NCBI GenBank assembly: GCA_963680875.1
Contig: OY804589.1
Coordinates: 24,788,353 to 24,852,352, forward strand
Direction of reading: 5' to 3'
Length of the DNA: 64,000 nt
Source of the DNA: Bathymodiolus brooksi
Taxonomy: Eukaryota; Mollusca; Bivalvia; Mytilida; Modiolidae
Made by a program: the position numbers and the translations under genes. Below are positions 21,186-32,516 of this stretch, in pieces. The first letter of the stretch is position 1. Every line of letters starts with the position of its first letter. Under the pieces are notes generated by a model, which saw only the letters and a list, made by a program, of their open reading frames with translations, was not told where the DNA came from and ran no database searches.

Positions 21186-22306
21186 TTTAAACATATTTTA
21201 TTTGCATAAAAGTTGCAAATGGGATTGGACACAAGTTATGACAACATTAGTGAAGTCCTTTCCCTTTTACAAAGATATAAACAAAAAATAATTGTACATA
21301 ATGGCGATAATTATACAAATAAATTTTACAACATGATATATTTAGACGTTAATAATAAAGTAAATATAAAGAAAAATAAGGTGAAATAAAATATTCAAAA
21401 CATAGGGATAGAAAGAAGGATAGGAAGAAGAAGAAAGGTTTCAAACAAACAAAAACAACAAAAAACAACATAGACTGGAGTGAGTAAGCTAGTATATTAG
21501 TTAAAGCGCTGGGTGCTTCTAATAAAAGAATAAACAACAGAGAAGATTTCAATGTTTTGGTTAGGAGTCAAATTTTCATCACCAGCTAATATCAATTCAA
21601 TTGTAACTACGTAATTCTTTAATTTATTAAACAAGATTGCCCTATTTTCATTCTAAAAGGGACATTCAAGGAAAAAGTGTATACAGTCTTCAAAACCATG
21701 ACCACAGATACATGCAGGACTAGGTTTTAAATGGACAAGGTGCAAATCTGCATTTAGCGAACTGCACATATTTCTAAGTCTGCTATGAATAATATTTAGT
21801 TTTCTATCACCCCAACCGAAATAAAAAGGCACTTTTTCAAGCAATATTTTAATTTTTCTTTTAAATATGTTAATATTACCAGAATTTCTAATTTCCGGAC
21901 TTAAATTGTTCCAGTCCCGGGTAGTAGAGGGGAAAAAGGACTTTTTGGTAATTTCTAATCGACAATTAGGTAAAACATAATTATTACTATTTCGTAAATT
22001 ATACTGGGAAACACTACCAACCGGAAGGGGCATCAAATCACAAAGATAGTCTGGGGCAGATTTGTTGTGAATAGAATAAAATAAGCTGAGCCTTCTTACC
22101 CTTCTCCTATCAGATAGTAATTCCCAACCCGTTTCAGAATAGATAGATTGACGACTTGCAAATAGAGGCAGTCCGGTTACTATTCGTCCTGCCTTTATTT
22201 GAAGCTTTTCTAAATTATCAGAGTCTTGTTGACTACAACCATCCCAAAGTTCACATGCGTATTCCAACATAGGCCTTATAAAGATCAAATAAATACGAGA
22301 AAGCTA
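21186..22306 (-). mobile_element. LINE 3' fragment (5'-truncated)
   Basis: This contains the C-terminal part of a reverse-transcriptase ORF followed by a ~310-bp 3' UTR ending AATAAAATATGTTTAAA on the minus strand. The same terminal motif ends the LINE at 47.3 kb. Truncation at 22306 abuts an R5 sequence. Confidence 0.75.
21497..22306 (-). pseudogene. LINE reverse transcriptase, C-terminal part with in-frame TAG
   Basis: The fragment begins in the thumb region after the catalytic palm (RPMLEYACELWDG, a motif common to CR1/Jockey-like non-LTR retrotransposons) and continues through FFPSTTRDWNNL to a CCHC-like end (CICGHG...CIHFFLEC). An in-frame TAG at 21653-21655 interrupts; the frame then continues NENRAILF...SFIRSTQRFN to TAA at 21497. 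The catalytic FADD motif lies upstream of the truncation and is absent. The element is dead on arrival. Confidence 0.85.
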
Positions 22307-22309
22307 CCT

Positions 22310-22380
22310 TTAACACACATGCATTTCCCGGCTTGCTACAAGAACTTCAATAACACGTGGCGGGGTTAAAACGGAGCTAA
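22310..22380 (+). mobile_element. R5 fragment
   Basis: GCATTTCCCGGCTTGCTACA is followed by CTTCAATAACACGTGGCGGG and GTTAAAACGGAGC. Related copies are at 38095 and 60015. Confidence 0.55.
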
Positions 22381-22384
22381 TTCA

Positions 22385-22900
22385 GACAGCATTTTTCTTA
22401 CTATTTCTAATTTGACTTTTTAACTTATAAACAAACACATAATATTTCCTCAGTTTTTTTTTCAATTTGATTTCAACTGAAACCTGAAATTAATCCCGGA
22501 TTTGTTTTCACTTCAAAATTGGGACATTGTTTTTTACTTCCCCTTATTCTTTTATTCAACGTCGCTTGCGTGTTTGGATGTTAATATTAACATTACTTTT
22601 ATTAATACAATCAATATTTTATAAAGCAGCTACAAGACACATACATTTATACAAAATGAGTGTTGAGGTTTCAACAATACTAAATGCGTTCGCACGAGAC
22701 TCGGAGACAATGAAAAGACAAGCTTCACCATGACTTCAAACTCCATGTTAATAAGTTTCGTATTTTAAAGAAGATTTTTAAATTTATTGTATGGAAATAT
22801 GTTCAATGTCTTCCTTTGTAGGATGCATCAATTGCAATGTGTACATTGAGTGCTTGCAAAGATTTTCAAGAATATATTTATTATGATAAAGGTCAACATT
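22385..22900. other. AT-rich stretch, nothing confident
   Basis: A 25-codon frame beginning MSVEVSTILNAF (22656-22733) is noted; it is too short to support. Confidence 0.4.
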
Positions 22901-22904
22901 ATAA

Positions 22905-23005
22905 GAAAAGCTTGAAGATACCAAAGGGGCAATCCGAAGCCATAGTGGAAGGAGGACAGACAAAACAATGGCCAAAAGAATAAAAGACAAAAGGACAAGC
23001 AATGA
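22905..23005 (+). mobile_element. R2 head fragment
   Basis: GCTTGAAGATACCAAAGGGG, GGAGGACAGACAAAACAATG and GGACAAGCAATGATCTA match R2, which ends here before its shared 3' half. Confidence 0.75.
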
Positions 23006-23029
23006 TCTAAATAACTGTGTTTATGTTTA

Positions 23030-24600
23030 GTTTAAACATATTGCATTTGCGCTAGTATACTCAACACATAGTTCGTTTTCGGAATTGCATTTCTCTCCGT
23101 CTCCGTCCTGGACTTCTGATATTATAGAATCAATAATTACTGTATAACTAAAATATCTGAACCAATTCCATTCATTTCCCTTCGTTCTATCTATAAATTG
23201 TAGAGATAAATTAAAGGTCATCAGACTAAGTAACTTTTCTGTCACGTCTCAGAATGCAATGAATAATGTCAGGACCCCAACGATGCCATTTTTAATATTA
23301 CGGTGTCCTATAAGAATGTTTCAACCTATTGTCCGTCACACGATTGATATGTCCAATTTTCCAATACCTAGGAGTTGTAACAAAGTCGCCTAGCTAGTTG
23401 TAGAGTTGTATTATTAGGCTCATCCATCACTTAGCCTGTCATAGTTGTGAATGGGTCTATATTAGCTGTGCACACAAGAGAATAGACGTTACTAACTTTT
23501 ATCCCAAAGTTGGATTAATGAAAAGTCAATTGAAAAAGATGCAAGCAATTTATGGCTGTTAAAGTATTGTAGATTTGAAATAGAACAAATCTGCATATAT
23601 CTTATTTATTGCACACCATGTGTTGTATTATATTAATAAAAACGTAGATATCAAATTTAGCGCACACGACACGTTTCTGGAATAATGTCCAAATATAAGG
23701 TACATTCAAAGATGAAATGTTAGAAAGCCAAATAATTTTAAACAGGATAAACATGTAAAAGGGGTAACAGGAAAAAAATAATATTGCGTAAGTAACAGAA
23801 TAAACATTTGTTATATGATATTTTTATTGAACTGATATATTGAACAAATGTATTATAGGGTTATTGCATTAATATTGAGGAATATTGTCCCGAGCAGTAT
23901 ATTAATATTAGTGCAATTGTAAGCCATAATATTGTCCTGTCAAAATGTGTCCGATTGTATCTTTTTCAAATGAAAAATCCACAACAGACCAAAAGAAGTC
24001 ACCTCTGCGCTTTATTCCGTCCTCGGACTTTATCATAGAAAACAATTGTAACAGAGGACACTATTTCACGGCGGACACTATTTAATGCTACACAATAACC
24101 CTTTTATAATATAGTATCAACTATTTCAGTCTGTGACAATTACATTTAACCATATTTTTTGGCAAAAGATATTTAATATAATTCCGCCATCTTGTTTTTC
24201 TCTCGTCTGCATGCGTGCAAATATAGTTTCACTCGGAACCTCTCTAGTGCGTACCAAACTTCATGGCGAAAGAATGGAATGCAATATCGGTCACGATGCA
24301 ATATTTTTAACTCATTCGGAAATGCTCTACTTTTTAGATATATTTATAAAGGAAGACTAGAAAAAATATCGGAAAATATTGCATTTTTATTTTGGAAAGA
24401 AATCTACATGAAATATGTGATACTATATTATAAGATAAAATATTATAAATGTTATCAAACATGAGACACGGACGTAAAATCTCAACAGATATTAACATCA
24501 CTCAAGGATACAAACATCATTTTTCACATCTTTTCGAGCAGACAGCATATTCAAATTCCAACAGGATGCCAGAGTATGCGATATAATAAAACAAAACTTA
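23030..24600. other. AT-rich stretch, nothing confident
   Basis: Only short frames occur: a minus frame at 23027-23245 and overlapping plus frames at 24133-24464. None has a recognisable motif. Confidence 0.4.
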
Positions 24601-24836
24601 TTAGCGGTCGTCATGGTCGTGAGCGTATGGTAGTTGGATTTATAACTACATGTTGTATCTATGCAATCAGTGCCTATCATCACTAAAGTTGAGAGTTTGA
24701 ATTTCGCTCATGGCGAGGTGTACTCGATACAACATTATGTGCTAAAGTTTGATTGTCAGTGACTTGCGGCAGGTCGGTGGTTTTCTCTGGGTACTTCGGT
24801 TTCCTCCACCAACAAAACTGACTGCCACGATATAAC

Positions 24837-24850
24837 TGACATATTGTTGA
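24837..24850. repeat. Target-site duplication, left copy
   Basis: TGACATATTGTTGA is identical to 25232-25245 and directly bounds the nested SINE. Confidence 0.92.
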
Positions 24851-25231
24851 GTGAGTGAGTGAGTGAGTGAGTGGCAGTTGTTTAACGCCAATTCAGCAAT
24901 TTTTCAGCTATATCATGGCGAGAACAAGTTAATTTTCAATGAGATGATGATGAGGTCCGCTTTGTTCTTGACCAGCAAGCTGAGTTGGAGTTGGATTTCA
25001 ATAGTGCTAGCTCACTGAAAAAACAGTCCGCGGGTAGATATGTCGTTTCACGCGGAAACATTATTCTGATTCCAAGCCAACCAGTCTTTGCTCTTTCTCC
25101 TTAATGCTGCGTGCTTAGCGGAGAAGCAACACATACCAATTGTATAGTCTTTGGTTAGACCCGACCGGGGCTCGAACCGACATCTACCGCACTCGAGAAG
25201 AGCACGCTAACCATTACGCCACCGATGCGGT
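24851..25231 (-). mobile_element. SINE-C, 381 bp, nested insertion
   Basis: Read on the minus strand from 25231, the head has an A box in GGTGGCGTAATGGTTAGC and a perfect-consensus B box GGTTCGAGCCC. A body with TTCTCCGCTAAGCACGCAGC and CCGCGTGAAACGACATA follows. The tail is CATGATATAGCTGAAAAATT then GGCGTTAAACAAC, ending in a CTCA repeat. The tail is that of SINE-A, but head and body differ. Intact boxes and a perfect duplication suggest this is one of the younger insertions here. Confidence 0.9.
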
Positions 25232-25245
25232 TGACATATTGTTGA
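25232..25245. repeat. Target-site duplication, right copy
   Basis: TGACATATTGTTGA, identical to 24837-24850. Confidence 0.92.
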
Positions 25246-25269
25246 AAGTGGCGCTAAAACACCACAAGC

Positions 25270-25740
25270 GTGAATGAAATGGTTTTGTTGTTTGTTTATT
25301 TCTTATGATAAAGAACCCCAAACGTACGTGTATCGTGGGAGTTGGATGCCTCCATAATAACAAGCGCATTTCTTTAATTACTTAAAGTTAGCTAATTTGA
25401 TCATGTGATCATTGCTCAATATCTTGGAAGTTTTGTAAAATCAATCCCTTTTTAATAGAGTTTCACTGAATCAACCTCGATCTTTTCCAATTTAGATTAA
25501 TGGTATTTTCTTGTTGAGATTTGTTTTAGTTTGTAAATTGAAATGTAGAAAATGTGGTTAAGTAATCATCGCAGCTTGATTGCAGGAAGACCTGCATAAT
25601 TAATCACGAGATTGACGCGACACTGTTGTAAATGTTAACTCTGTTCCTATTGGATAAATTCGTGCCGTTATGCACATTGCTATTGAATAACATGGATTAA
25701 AGCAACTGCTTACCCTTCCAGAGCACATGAGTTCACATCA
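25270..25740. other. AT-rich stretch, nothing confident
   Basis: No family members or exon-like segments were seen. Confidence 0.45.
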
Positions 25741-25743
25741 TGT

Positions 25744-25892
25744 TTTTAGTGGGGTTCGTGTTACTTGATCTTAACTTTTCTGTGTAGTGTTTTGTAGATC
25801 GTTGTTTGTCCTTTTGGCCGTTTTCCCCTTGTGTTGTCTATTCTTCTATTTTCGGTTTTTGATTACTTTTTGGTATCTTCAAACTCTTCTTT
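25744..25892 (-). mobile_element. R2 fragment
   Basis: Antisense AGTGGGGTTCGTGTTACTTG, TGTAGTGTTTTGTAGATCG and TTTGGTATCTTCAAACTCTT cover the head and middle. The CCGGGGGTGAACTC part is absent. Confidence 0.75.
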
Positions 25893-25894
25893 CA

Positions 25895-27020
25895 ATAAAT
25901 TGAAGATATAACAATCAACAAATTGCACATAGTAAAGACTCTTTTTTTTTATTCGATTTTTTTTTTTATTATTCAACCGACGTGACTGATGTTTTCTATT
26001 GTACTGGACTATAGACGAGAGGCGTTGATATAGATTTACAATAATCCGTGCCTTTAAGCTTTATTTCAACAAAACAATATTTGTATTACAGTTTTATTAA
26101 ATTTACCCTCCAATCTGATTTACCACTGGAAAACAAAAATTACCAATAGAATGAGAAGTAATGAATCATAACTCATCACATTCCCCCTCCCTCTAAGCTA
26201 AATCTCGAGCTAAAAGGGACATAATCAATTACCCACAACACCATTGTACACGGATTTTATCCTGTAAGTTCTCCAATAAAAGAGGATCTAATTCAATGTA
26301 AATTTATTTTGCTATTGTTTGTTTACAAGACGTTGACAAATTGTTATTGTTTACATCATTATTTAACCTTTAACCCGGAACTAGTATGTGTTGTTTAATT
26401 ATGCATTCTAGATACGGGTGATAGTTGCCAGTGTTCGATTCACAGATCCGCAAAGCACGTGCTCACGTGGCGGATTACGGATGCCCTCTTACTGGGAGGA
26501 TGTCGGGGCATACTATGGAATGCCTAAATGTTACACATAATGGGTGTCGTGTTTGTATAGTACACGTAAAAGACTATTTTTTTTGTAGATTTTAAGAAAA
26601 GAGTAGGCAAAGTGTATGTTATTGCTATTTTTTCCCACTCGTCTCTCCATACTTTACCAGTGACAGTCAAAATTCCTTGTGCCGTTTGTTCTATTTGTCT
26701 CTAGTTTGTGCATTTAATTTACTAGTATATTTTGTTCAACTTATTTTTGTTCTGACTATGTATGAAATATTTGATGCCGGAAAATTAAACAGCCAGCAAA
26801 CAATCATAAAGTAATTTATTAAATAATATTTTATGAAAAAAACATTTTTTTTAAATCAACCACAATCTCACTTTTGCTTCTTTTTTTTTTTAAATAATAG
26901 TTGCCACCTGGTTATATGTGAGGGTTGACATTTTATTCATATGTGGAAAACATTTCAATATACGTAACTAGTGTTATGGACCCAAATTCCCCATAGCTCT
27001 GAGTGAAATGATGCGGTATT
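25895..27020. other. AT-rich stretch, nothing confident
   Basis: A minus-strand AATAAAGCTTAAAGG (26050-26064) could be a LINE 3' end, but no coding part accompanies it. GGATGCCCTCTTACTGGGAG near 26480 is a small GC-richer patch without a frame. Confidence 0.4.
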
Positions 27021-27027
27021 ATAAGAA

Positions 27028-27310
27028 AAAATTAAAGACACAAAAGAGGTAATCAGAAGCCGTAAATCGAAGAAGCACAGACAACACAATGGTCAAAGGA
27101 AAAGGACAAACAACGAGCTACAAAACATTACACAGAAAATTAAAGATCGAGCAACGCGAACCCCACTAAGAACCGGGGGTGAACCCAGGTGCTCCGAAAG
27201 GGTTAGCAGTTCCTGCTCCACTAGTGGCACCCGTCGTGTTACTGTTAAACGACACGAACATCGTCTGATATGGAAATCGTGTTGGACACCAGTATGCGTA
27301 AATAAATACA
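27028..27310 (+). mobile_element. R2, near full-length
   Basis: All blocks are present in order: GAGGTAATCAGAAGCCGTAA, CGAGCTACAAAACATTACAC, GATCGAGCAACGCGAACCCC, CCGGGGGTGAACCCAGGTG, CAGTTCCTGCTCCACTAG and CACCCGTCGTGTTAC, then a 3' part with CGTGTTGGACACCAGTA. Confidence 0.85.
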
Positions 27311-27320
27311 GATTAATATA

Positions 27321-27436
27321 TGGGCATTTCCATATTGGCCTGGTTATCATCCCGAGACCCTCATATTGGCCCGAGACGGAGTCGAGGGCCAATATGGGTC
27401 GAGGGATGATAACCAGGCCAAAATGGAAATGCCCAT
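27321..27436. repeat. 116-bp near-perfect palindrome
   Basis: The left arm ATGGGCATTTCCATATTGGC... and right arm ...AAAATGGAAATGCCCAT are reverse complements over ~57 bp each, about 90% matched, with almost no loop. It would form a strong hairpin or cruciform. It follows R2 directly. Confidence 0.85.
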
Positions 27437-27446
27437 GTATTAAACT

Positions 27447-27660
27447 ATTTATTACATACTTCCGACATCTAGAAAAGAGACACCCATATTGGCCTGAGAC
27501 GAAGTCGAGCCCCATATTGGTCCGAGCCAATATGGGCCTCGATATGGAAATGATCTTGTAGTAATCCAATAACCGGTTATTTTCCCGGTGTGTGAAAATA
27601 TGGACAGTTTACTTCCGGTCATATTGGTCATACAAAAAATACTAAGTATGTAATAAATAC
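27447..27660. mobile_element. ~214-bp element with TATTTATTACATACTT termini
   Basis: The left TATTTATTACATACTT and right AAGTATGTAATAAATA are inverted repeats. Inside lie CGACATCTAGAAAAGAGAC, CCAATAACCGGTTATTTTCC and ACTTCCGGTCATATTGG. A second copy is at 31792-31972. Confidence 0.7.
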
Positions 27661-27664
27661 AAAT

Positions 27665-28025
27665 AACAAATAAAACATGAACCACGCGTGGGTAGAACGA
27701 GTGAGTTGATTCCTCACATATAACTAAATGAGATGCGTTGTTTTTAAGAACATCGGGTCCTAAATCAAAATGATTCAGAAAAAAAAAAACTTTCAATTTT
27801 ATTTAAATCATTGAGTAGAGTTGAGATTATTCCTAAAGTAAAACTACATTTGAAACATTTTATCGTTCTTAATTTTGATCTTAACTAGCAGTCAACGATA
27901 TTAATTTGTTCTTAAATTACTCCAAACGTCGTTTATCTAAATAAATATTGATTTTAAAAATTAAATTTAAATGCGTGATGAAACGAGCACAAAATCTGCA
28001 ATTTAAAAGTTACATTCCGTTATTT
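27665..28025. other. AT-rich stretch, nothing confident
   Basis: No identifiable feature. Confidence 0.45.
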
Positions 28026-28029
28026 AGAG

Positions 28030-28460
28030 ACTAAAATCTTTTACCAACAATAAAATTAACTAGTAGAATTCTGGAAATAAAAAAATGCAAAAAATACACA
28101 TTAAAAAAAAATTGCATGTGCATTTTAGATGTAAGAAAGTCGACCAATCTTTAACAAACAACAAAATTAATTAGTAGAATCCTGTAATTAAAAAAAAATT
28201 AAAACTACATAATTAAAAAAAAAAAAAAAAAAAATCTTCTAAGATATTTAGATGCAAGAAAGGAGAATTTATGTATTTCTTTCGTGTCGTTTGACCAAGC
28301 ATGATAAACAAATTCAATTAACTAGTAGAGATATGAAATTAGAAAAAAAATGCATAACTAAGCAAAAACTAATTTTGTAATATTTTAGATCCAAGAAAGT
28401 AAGCATGTTGTATTCCTTTCGAGACGGTTGACCCAACATGATAAATTAATTAACAATATA
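28030..28460. repeat. ~120-bp tandem repeat, about 3.5 diverged copies
   Basis: Recurring blocks are TTAACTAGTAGA, long A runs, and TTTAGAT.(C/T)AAGAAAG followed by GACCAA. Internal A-tract length differs between copies. Confidence 0.65.
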
Positions 28461-28750
28461 TAAACCGTTTATGATTACAACTTCGTTACCCTTAATCAAT
28501 AGCCCGTTCTCAGAAAACAGGAAGTTTGCAAAATTATTTTTAATTCTAATAGTAACCTTTATTAGATTTGTTTCTCGTTTCCCATGGTAACGGCAACATG
28601 GTTTATTGATTCCGAATCTGATAGAGAAATATTTTTATTGCGGAGACAATCGACATTGATTTCCACGTGTTCAGTGGTACGAGACGAGCGAGATCAGCAT
28701 GGTCTGTTTACGACGTTGTATTTTATAGATCTGAATGTCATGTGTGATTG

Positions 28751-29390
28751 AAAACCAATATTTCGTAAAAAAAAAATAATAGAAGAATGCTATGAAATTC
28801 TCTAATCTTTGTTTCTCACCTGTAAGACAACAAACTTTTTTCAATTTTTATTTTTATTGGTTATCAATAATTTCAACAAACTAATTAGTAAGAGATCACG
28901 CCATTAAAAAGCCATTCATAGATTGTGCACCAATATTTCGTAAACAAATAGAATGCTATGAAATTCTAGACTTTGTTTCTCACCTGTAAGACAACAAACT
29001 TTAATTTTTATTTTTTTTAATTTTTTTTATTGTTTATCAATAATTTCAACAAACGTCTATTATTAAGAGGTTACGTCATTTAATAAAAATATGCACGTCA
29101 TTCATAAATTTTGAAACACCTCATTATATATTGTACGTCTGTCTCACCTGTAAGACAACAAACCATTTTTTTTTTTTTTTTTTTATCAATAATTTCAACT
29201 AACTTCTATTCCTAAGTATGTTTCATAATGTATTTTGTATTGTTTATTTCATTAATTTGTGTATTTTATGGATGCTTTGTTAGTTTGTAATTTAATTATA
29301 TTCTACGAATAATTTTTTTTATCATTATTATTAATTTTTAAGAGGTAACGCCATTCTACAAAAAAAAATATGCAAGCCATTCATAGTTTT
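28751..29390. repeat. ~170-190-bp tandem repeat, three copies
   Basis: Each copy has CTCACCTGTAAGACAACAAA, a T-rich tract, TTATCAATAATTTCAAC, and TAAGAG.T.ACGCCATT. The third copy contains an extra ~120 bp (about 29215-29335). Confidence 0.75.
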
Positions 29391-29658
29391 TAGAACAACT
29401 CATTGTAGTCTGTCTTGAACCATGACATGAACTCTATAAACTTTCTACAATCATAAAAACAGATAGCAATGAATTAAAAGAAAACATTATGTACTTTGTT
29501 TATGATAAAGAGAAAATTTAATTGTTTATTTAAATTTAAATCAATATGTATTATATTAGTAAAGGGAGATAATTATACAATTGTATAATGATTTCTGTAA
29601 CTCGGGAGTATTTTGTATAATATCGGCTATTTATCAGTGTAAATAATTTTGTAGTTGT

Positions 29659-29731
29659 TATTTTTTTTTTTTTTTTTTTTTTGTGTTTTTTTCTTTTTTT
29701 TTTACTTTTTTTTTTTCTTTTTTTTTTTTGT
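29659..29731. repeat. Poly-T tract with rare interruptions
   Basis: More than 60 of about 73 bases are T. Frames across it are low-complexity artefacts. Confidence 0.9.
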
Positions 29732-29799
29732 TTATTTATTTTCTTGTTGTATTTTTGTTGTTGCATTTATTGGATTTTTTTTTATTAATAATCTTCATT

Positions 29800-29932
29800 A
29801 TGTGATAAAGATTGTCAGTGATTTGCGGCATGTGGGTAGTTTTCTTCAGGTACTCCGGTTTCCTCCAGTAATAAAGCTGACCCCTACGGTATAACTGAAA
29901 TATTGTTGAAAGTGGCGTTAAACACCATAACC
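29800..29932 (+). mobile_element. SINE-A, 5'-truncated
   Basis: This starts within the body (GTGATAAAGATTGTCAGTGA) and continues to AACTGAAATATTGTTGAAAG and GGCGTTAAACACC. The head with A and B boxes is missing, as expected from incomplete reverse transcription. Confidence 0.8.
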
Positions 29933-30235
29933 CTAAGCCTATTAATACACTTTTATTTGAAGAGAAAATTTAAATCTAAAGGTGTCAAAATTTCTGTAAT
30001 TTTATTAAAATTATTAATTTTGTTAACTTTATTAAATATATTGTTTTAGTTTAAAAAAATAATAAAATAAAATAGAAATGGGAAATCTACATAAAGCATA
30101 CAATTTATATATTTATGCAAATTATGAGAAATTTTTTCTCTTCCATTGTTCTTGTTAGATCAAATACCATTTTGTCCGCAGTTGTTGTAAATGAATGACG
30201 GACTTTAACATACATTTGCTAAAATAGGCTTAGAG

Positions 30236-30482
30236 TTATGGTGTTTAACGCCACTTTCAACAATATTTGAGCTATATCGTGGCGGTCAGTTTTATTGGTG
30301 GATGAAACCGTAGGACCCGGAGAAAACCACAGACCTGCCACAATTCACTAAGAAGCTTTATCACATAATGTTGTATCGAGTACACCTTGTCTGAGCGGGA
30401 TTCGAACTCAAAACGTTAGTGGTGATAGGCACCGATTGCATAGGTAGTTGTAAATCCAACGACCATGCGAACACGTCGGCCC
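30236..30482 (-). mobile_element. SINE-A, full-length
   Basis: The B box is GAGTTCGAATCCCGC, and the tail is complete (GGCGTTAAACACC on the minus strand). It is close to the copy at 20834 with scattered substitutions. Confidence 0.85.
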
Positions 30483-30551
30483 CACCAACGTTAACATACA
30501 TTTGTTATAATAGATATAATACAATCGAAACTCAGCATGTTATACCTATTA

Positions 30552-30745
30552 TAGGGAACGATGTTCCTCCCTCGGGCATAGGTGACCTTAGCGGATTTAG
30601 GCTATCCTGCTTAGGCCCCTTGGTTTTATTGCTCCATAAGCTTAAACATTATTTGGCTTTCTAATCTTTCGATTTTGAGCGCATCTGATGAAAATTGTTC
30701 AGAAACGCGCCGTGCGCACTAACTTTTATATCTACGTTTTAATTA
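30552..30745 (+). mobile_element. Interspersed repeat with CTCGGGCATAG and ATCTGATGAAAATTG blocks
   Basis: CTCCCTCGGGCATAGGTGAC, TTGGCTTTCTAATCTTTCG and GAGCGCATCTGATGAAAA, then AAACGCGCC, resemble a repeat common in bivalve genomes (recalled, not checked). A short related piece is at 45552-45600 (AGATGAAGG..., AAATGCGTCTGCGCACC). Confidence 0.45.
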
Positions 30746-30749
30746 TATC

Positions 30750-31488
30750 AATATAACCGAATATTCGAGTCTCCTAGGAAAAACTAAAAAAACGGCTAAC
30801 ACCCATGTTAGACCCAATACATAGCTTAATTTTACTGTCAGTAGACATGGTTTAAAATGTGATCTATAAATTGAAAGCTATATATCTAAATATAGCTTAA
30901 ATGTTGGTGTAATTTAAGCTAAATATTTAGTCAATATAATATTTATTCAGAAATAATATATTTTCGCATGTGGCAATCATTGTTATCAAATTGTTTGCAA
31001 TTCACCATGTAGCTGTACTGATAAAAGTCCTTTTCTTTATCATGAAACAGTATCAACAACACGAAAAAAAAACTCGCCTCAAATACAGATCACGACAAAT
31101 GTCTGCTCAAAGGAAAAAAAACCAAAAGCAAAAACAAACCATTTGTTATCTTTTATTACATATCCAACTGTTTCAACTATTAAGGCAAAAATCTAAGCGC
31201 CATCTTTGAAATATGGAGCCATTTATTATAAACCGGAAGTCAAGGACGTTTATATTGATATGTCTAAAAAGGATTCTTGTCACTTCAAAACAAAAATGAG
31301 ATTGATGATTCTATCAAAAACCTCTATATCATTATACATTGTGTATATAGGATTTATTTGTCTTCTAGATGTGGTAAATTTACAAATGACAGCAATACTG
31401 GATATTAATTTCAGCTAATGGCAAAGAAACTAACATTTGTTACGAACACGTGCACACATGTTTTACATATAGACTCCATTGTAGTGAC
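30750..31488. other. AT-rich stretch, nothing confident
   Basis: Two lysine-rich plus frames (30970-31209 and 31206-31418) lack motifs and are treated as chance. Confidence 0.4.
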
Positions 31489-31491
31489 TGA

Positions 31492-31712
31492 AGAAGAGGT
31501 TGAAGATACCAAAGGGGTAATCAAAATCCGCACATCGAAGGAGGACAGACAACACAATAGTCAAAATTAAAAGGCAAAAAGGACAAACAACGATTAACAA
31601 AACACTACACATAAAACTAAAGTTCGAGTAACACGAACCCCTCTAAAACCGGGGTGAACTCAGGTGCTCCGAAAGGGTAAGCAGTTCCTGCTCCACTAGT
31701 GGCACCTATACG
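31492..31712 (+). mobile_element. R2 copy
   Basis: Complete from GTTGAAGATACCAAAGGGG to CTGCTCCACTAGTGGCACC; the CCCGTCGTGTTAC end is lost. Confidence 0.85.
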
Positions 31713-31776
31713 CCAGTGTAGTGACTGAAAGAATATCGTTGTATGTATATTTATCGCTATGTATATTATATGCATA

Positions 31777-31972
31777 ATGCCCATGTATTAAAATATTTAT
31801 TTCATATTTCCGACATCTAGAAAAGAGACACCCAATATGGGCCTCGATATCGAAATGATCTTGTAGTAATCCAATAACCGGTTATTTTCCCGGGGTATGA
31901 AAATATGGACAGTTTACTTCCGGTCATATTGGTCATACAAAAATGCCTTTATTTGAACTAAGTATGTAATAA
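31777..31972. mobile_element. Second copy of the TATTTATTACATACTT element
   Basis: ATGCCCATGTATTAAAATAT, CGACATCTAGAAAAGAGAC, CCAATAACCGGTTATTTTCC and CTAAGTATGTAATAAATG match 27430-27660. Most of the palindrome is missing, and some internal sequence is deleted. As at 27 kb it follows an R2 copy. Confidence 0.75.
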
Positions 31973-31974
31973 AT

Positions 31975-32515
31975 GCATATTATATCATTTCATTTGAGCA
32001 TTCAAACACAAGAGTGTTAATTATTGTATTCGGGAGAGGACTTCATAAGTTGGAGAAACTTGTGTCCGATCCATAATTTGTTACATTATGTTTAATCTAA
32101 TCTAAGCTGACCGTGAATAATGTTGATTTTATATTTATCCTGTACTTGTTCTATTTGAGTAGTCAAATTACATTGCCTGGATAATATTTAGCTAACCACG
32201 GTCACTGACCGAAGAATAGCTTTTCTGGTACCCCTTTTAACGTGTTATCTGTTGTGCTTTAGTAGGAAACTGGTTGTAAATCAGTTGGTTGAAAATATCA
32301 AAAGCCGCAATTAAGTGATAATTGTATAATTTTATTATTTAATTCAACTATCACAGCCAATGGATTAATGCAGGATTAACACAGTAACGATGCACTGTCT
32401 TAAAATATAAAGTTTAGGTTTATTCGGAACAATGCTGGGAAAAAAGCTCGGCGAACCTGGTCTTAGTCCTAGTTTTTCAACCTCATACACATAAACTTTC
32501 TACTTTAAGACACTG
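31975..32515. other. AT-rich stretch, nothing confident
   Basis: No identifiable feature. Confidence 0.45.
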
Positions 32516-32516
32516 C

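Larger units (their letters stand above)
24606..25266 (+). mobile_element. SINE-A interrupted by a second SINE
   Basis: The plus-strand copy runs from GTCATGGTCGTGAGCGTATG through a B-box-like GAGTTTGAATTTCGC, GGTCGGTGGTTTTCTCTGG and ACTGCCACGATATAACTG. It is cut at 24850 and resumes at 25246 with AAGTGGCGCTAAAACACC. The inserted element is listed separately. Confidence 0.9.

Noticed and set aside
25155..25231. Apparent tRNA gene (A box, perfect B box)
   Set aside because: The sequence continues into a SINE body and tail and is bounded by the SINE's target duplication, and acceptor-stem pairing is not evident.
27093..27796. Overlapping minus-strand frames of 158 and 114 codons
   Set aside because: They are translations of R2, the palindrome and the adjacent inverted-repeat element.
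29551..29766. Lysine-rich minus frame and phenylalanine-rich plus frame
   Set aside because: Both are translations of the poly-T tract.
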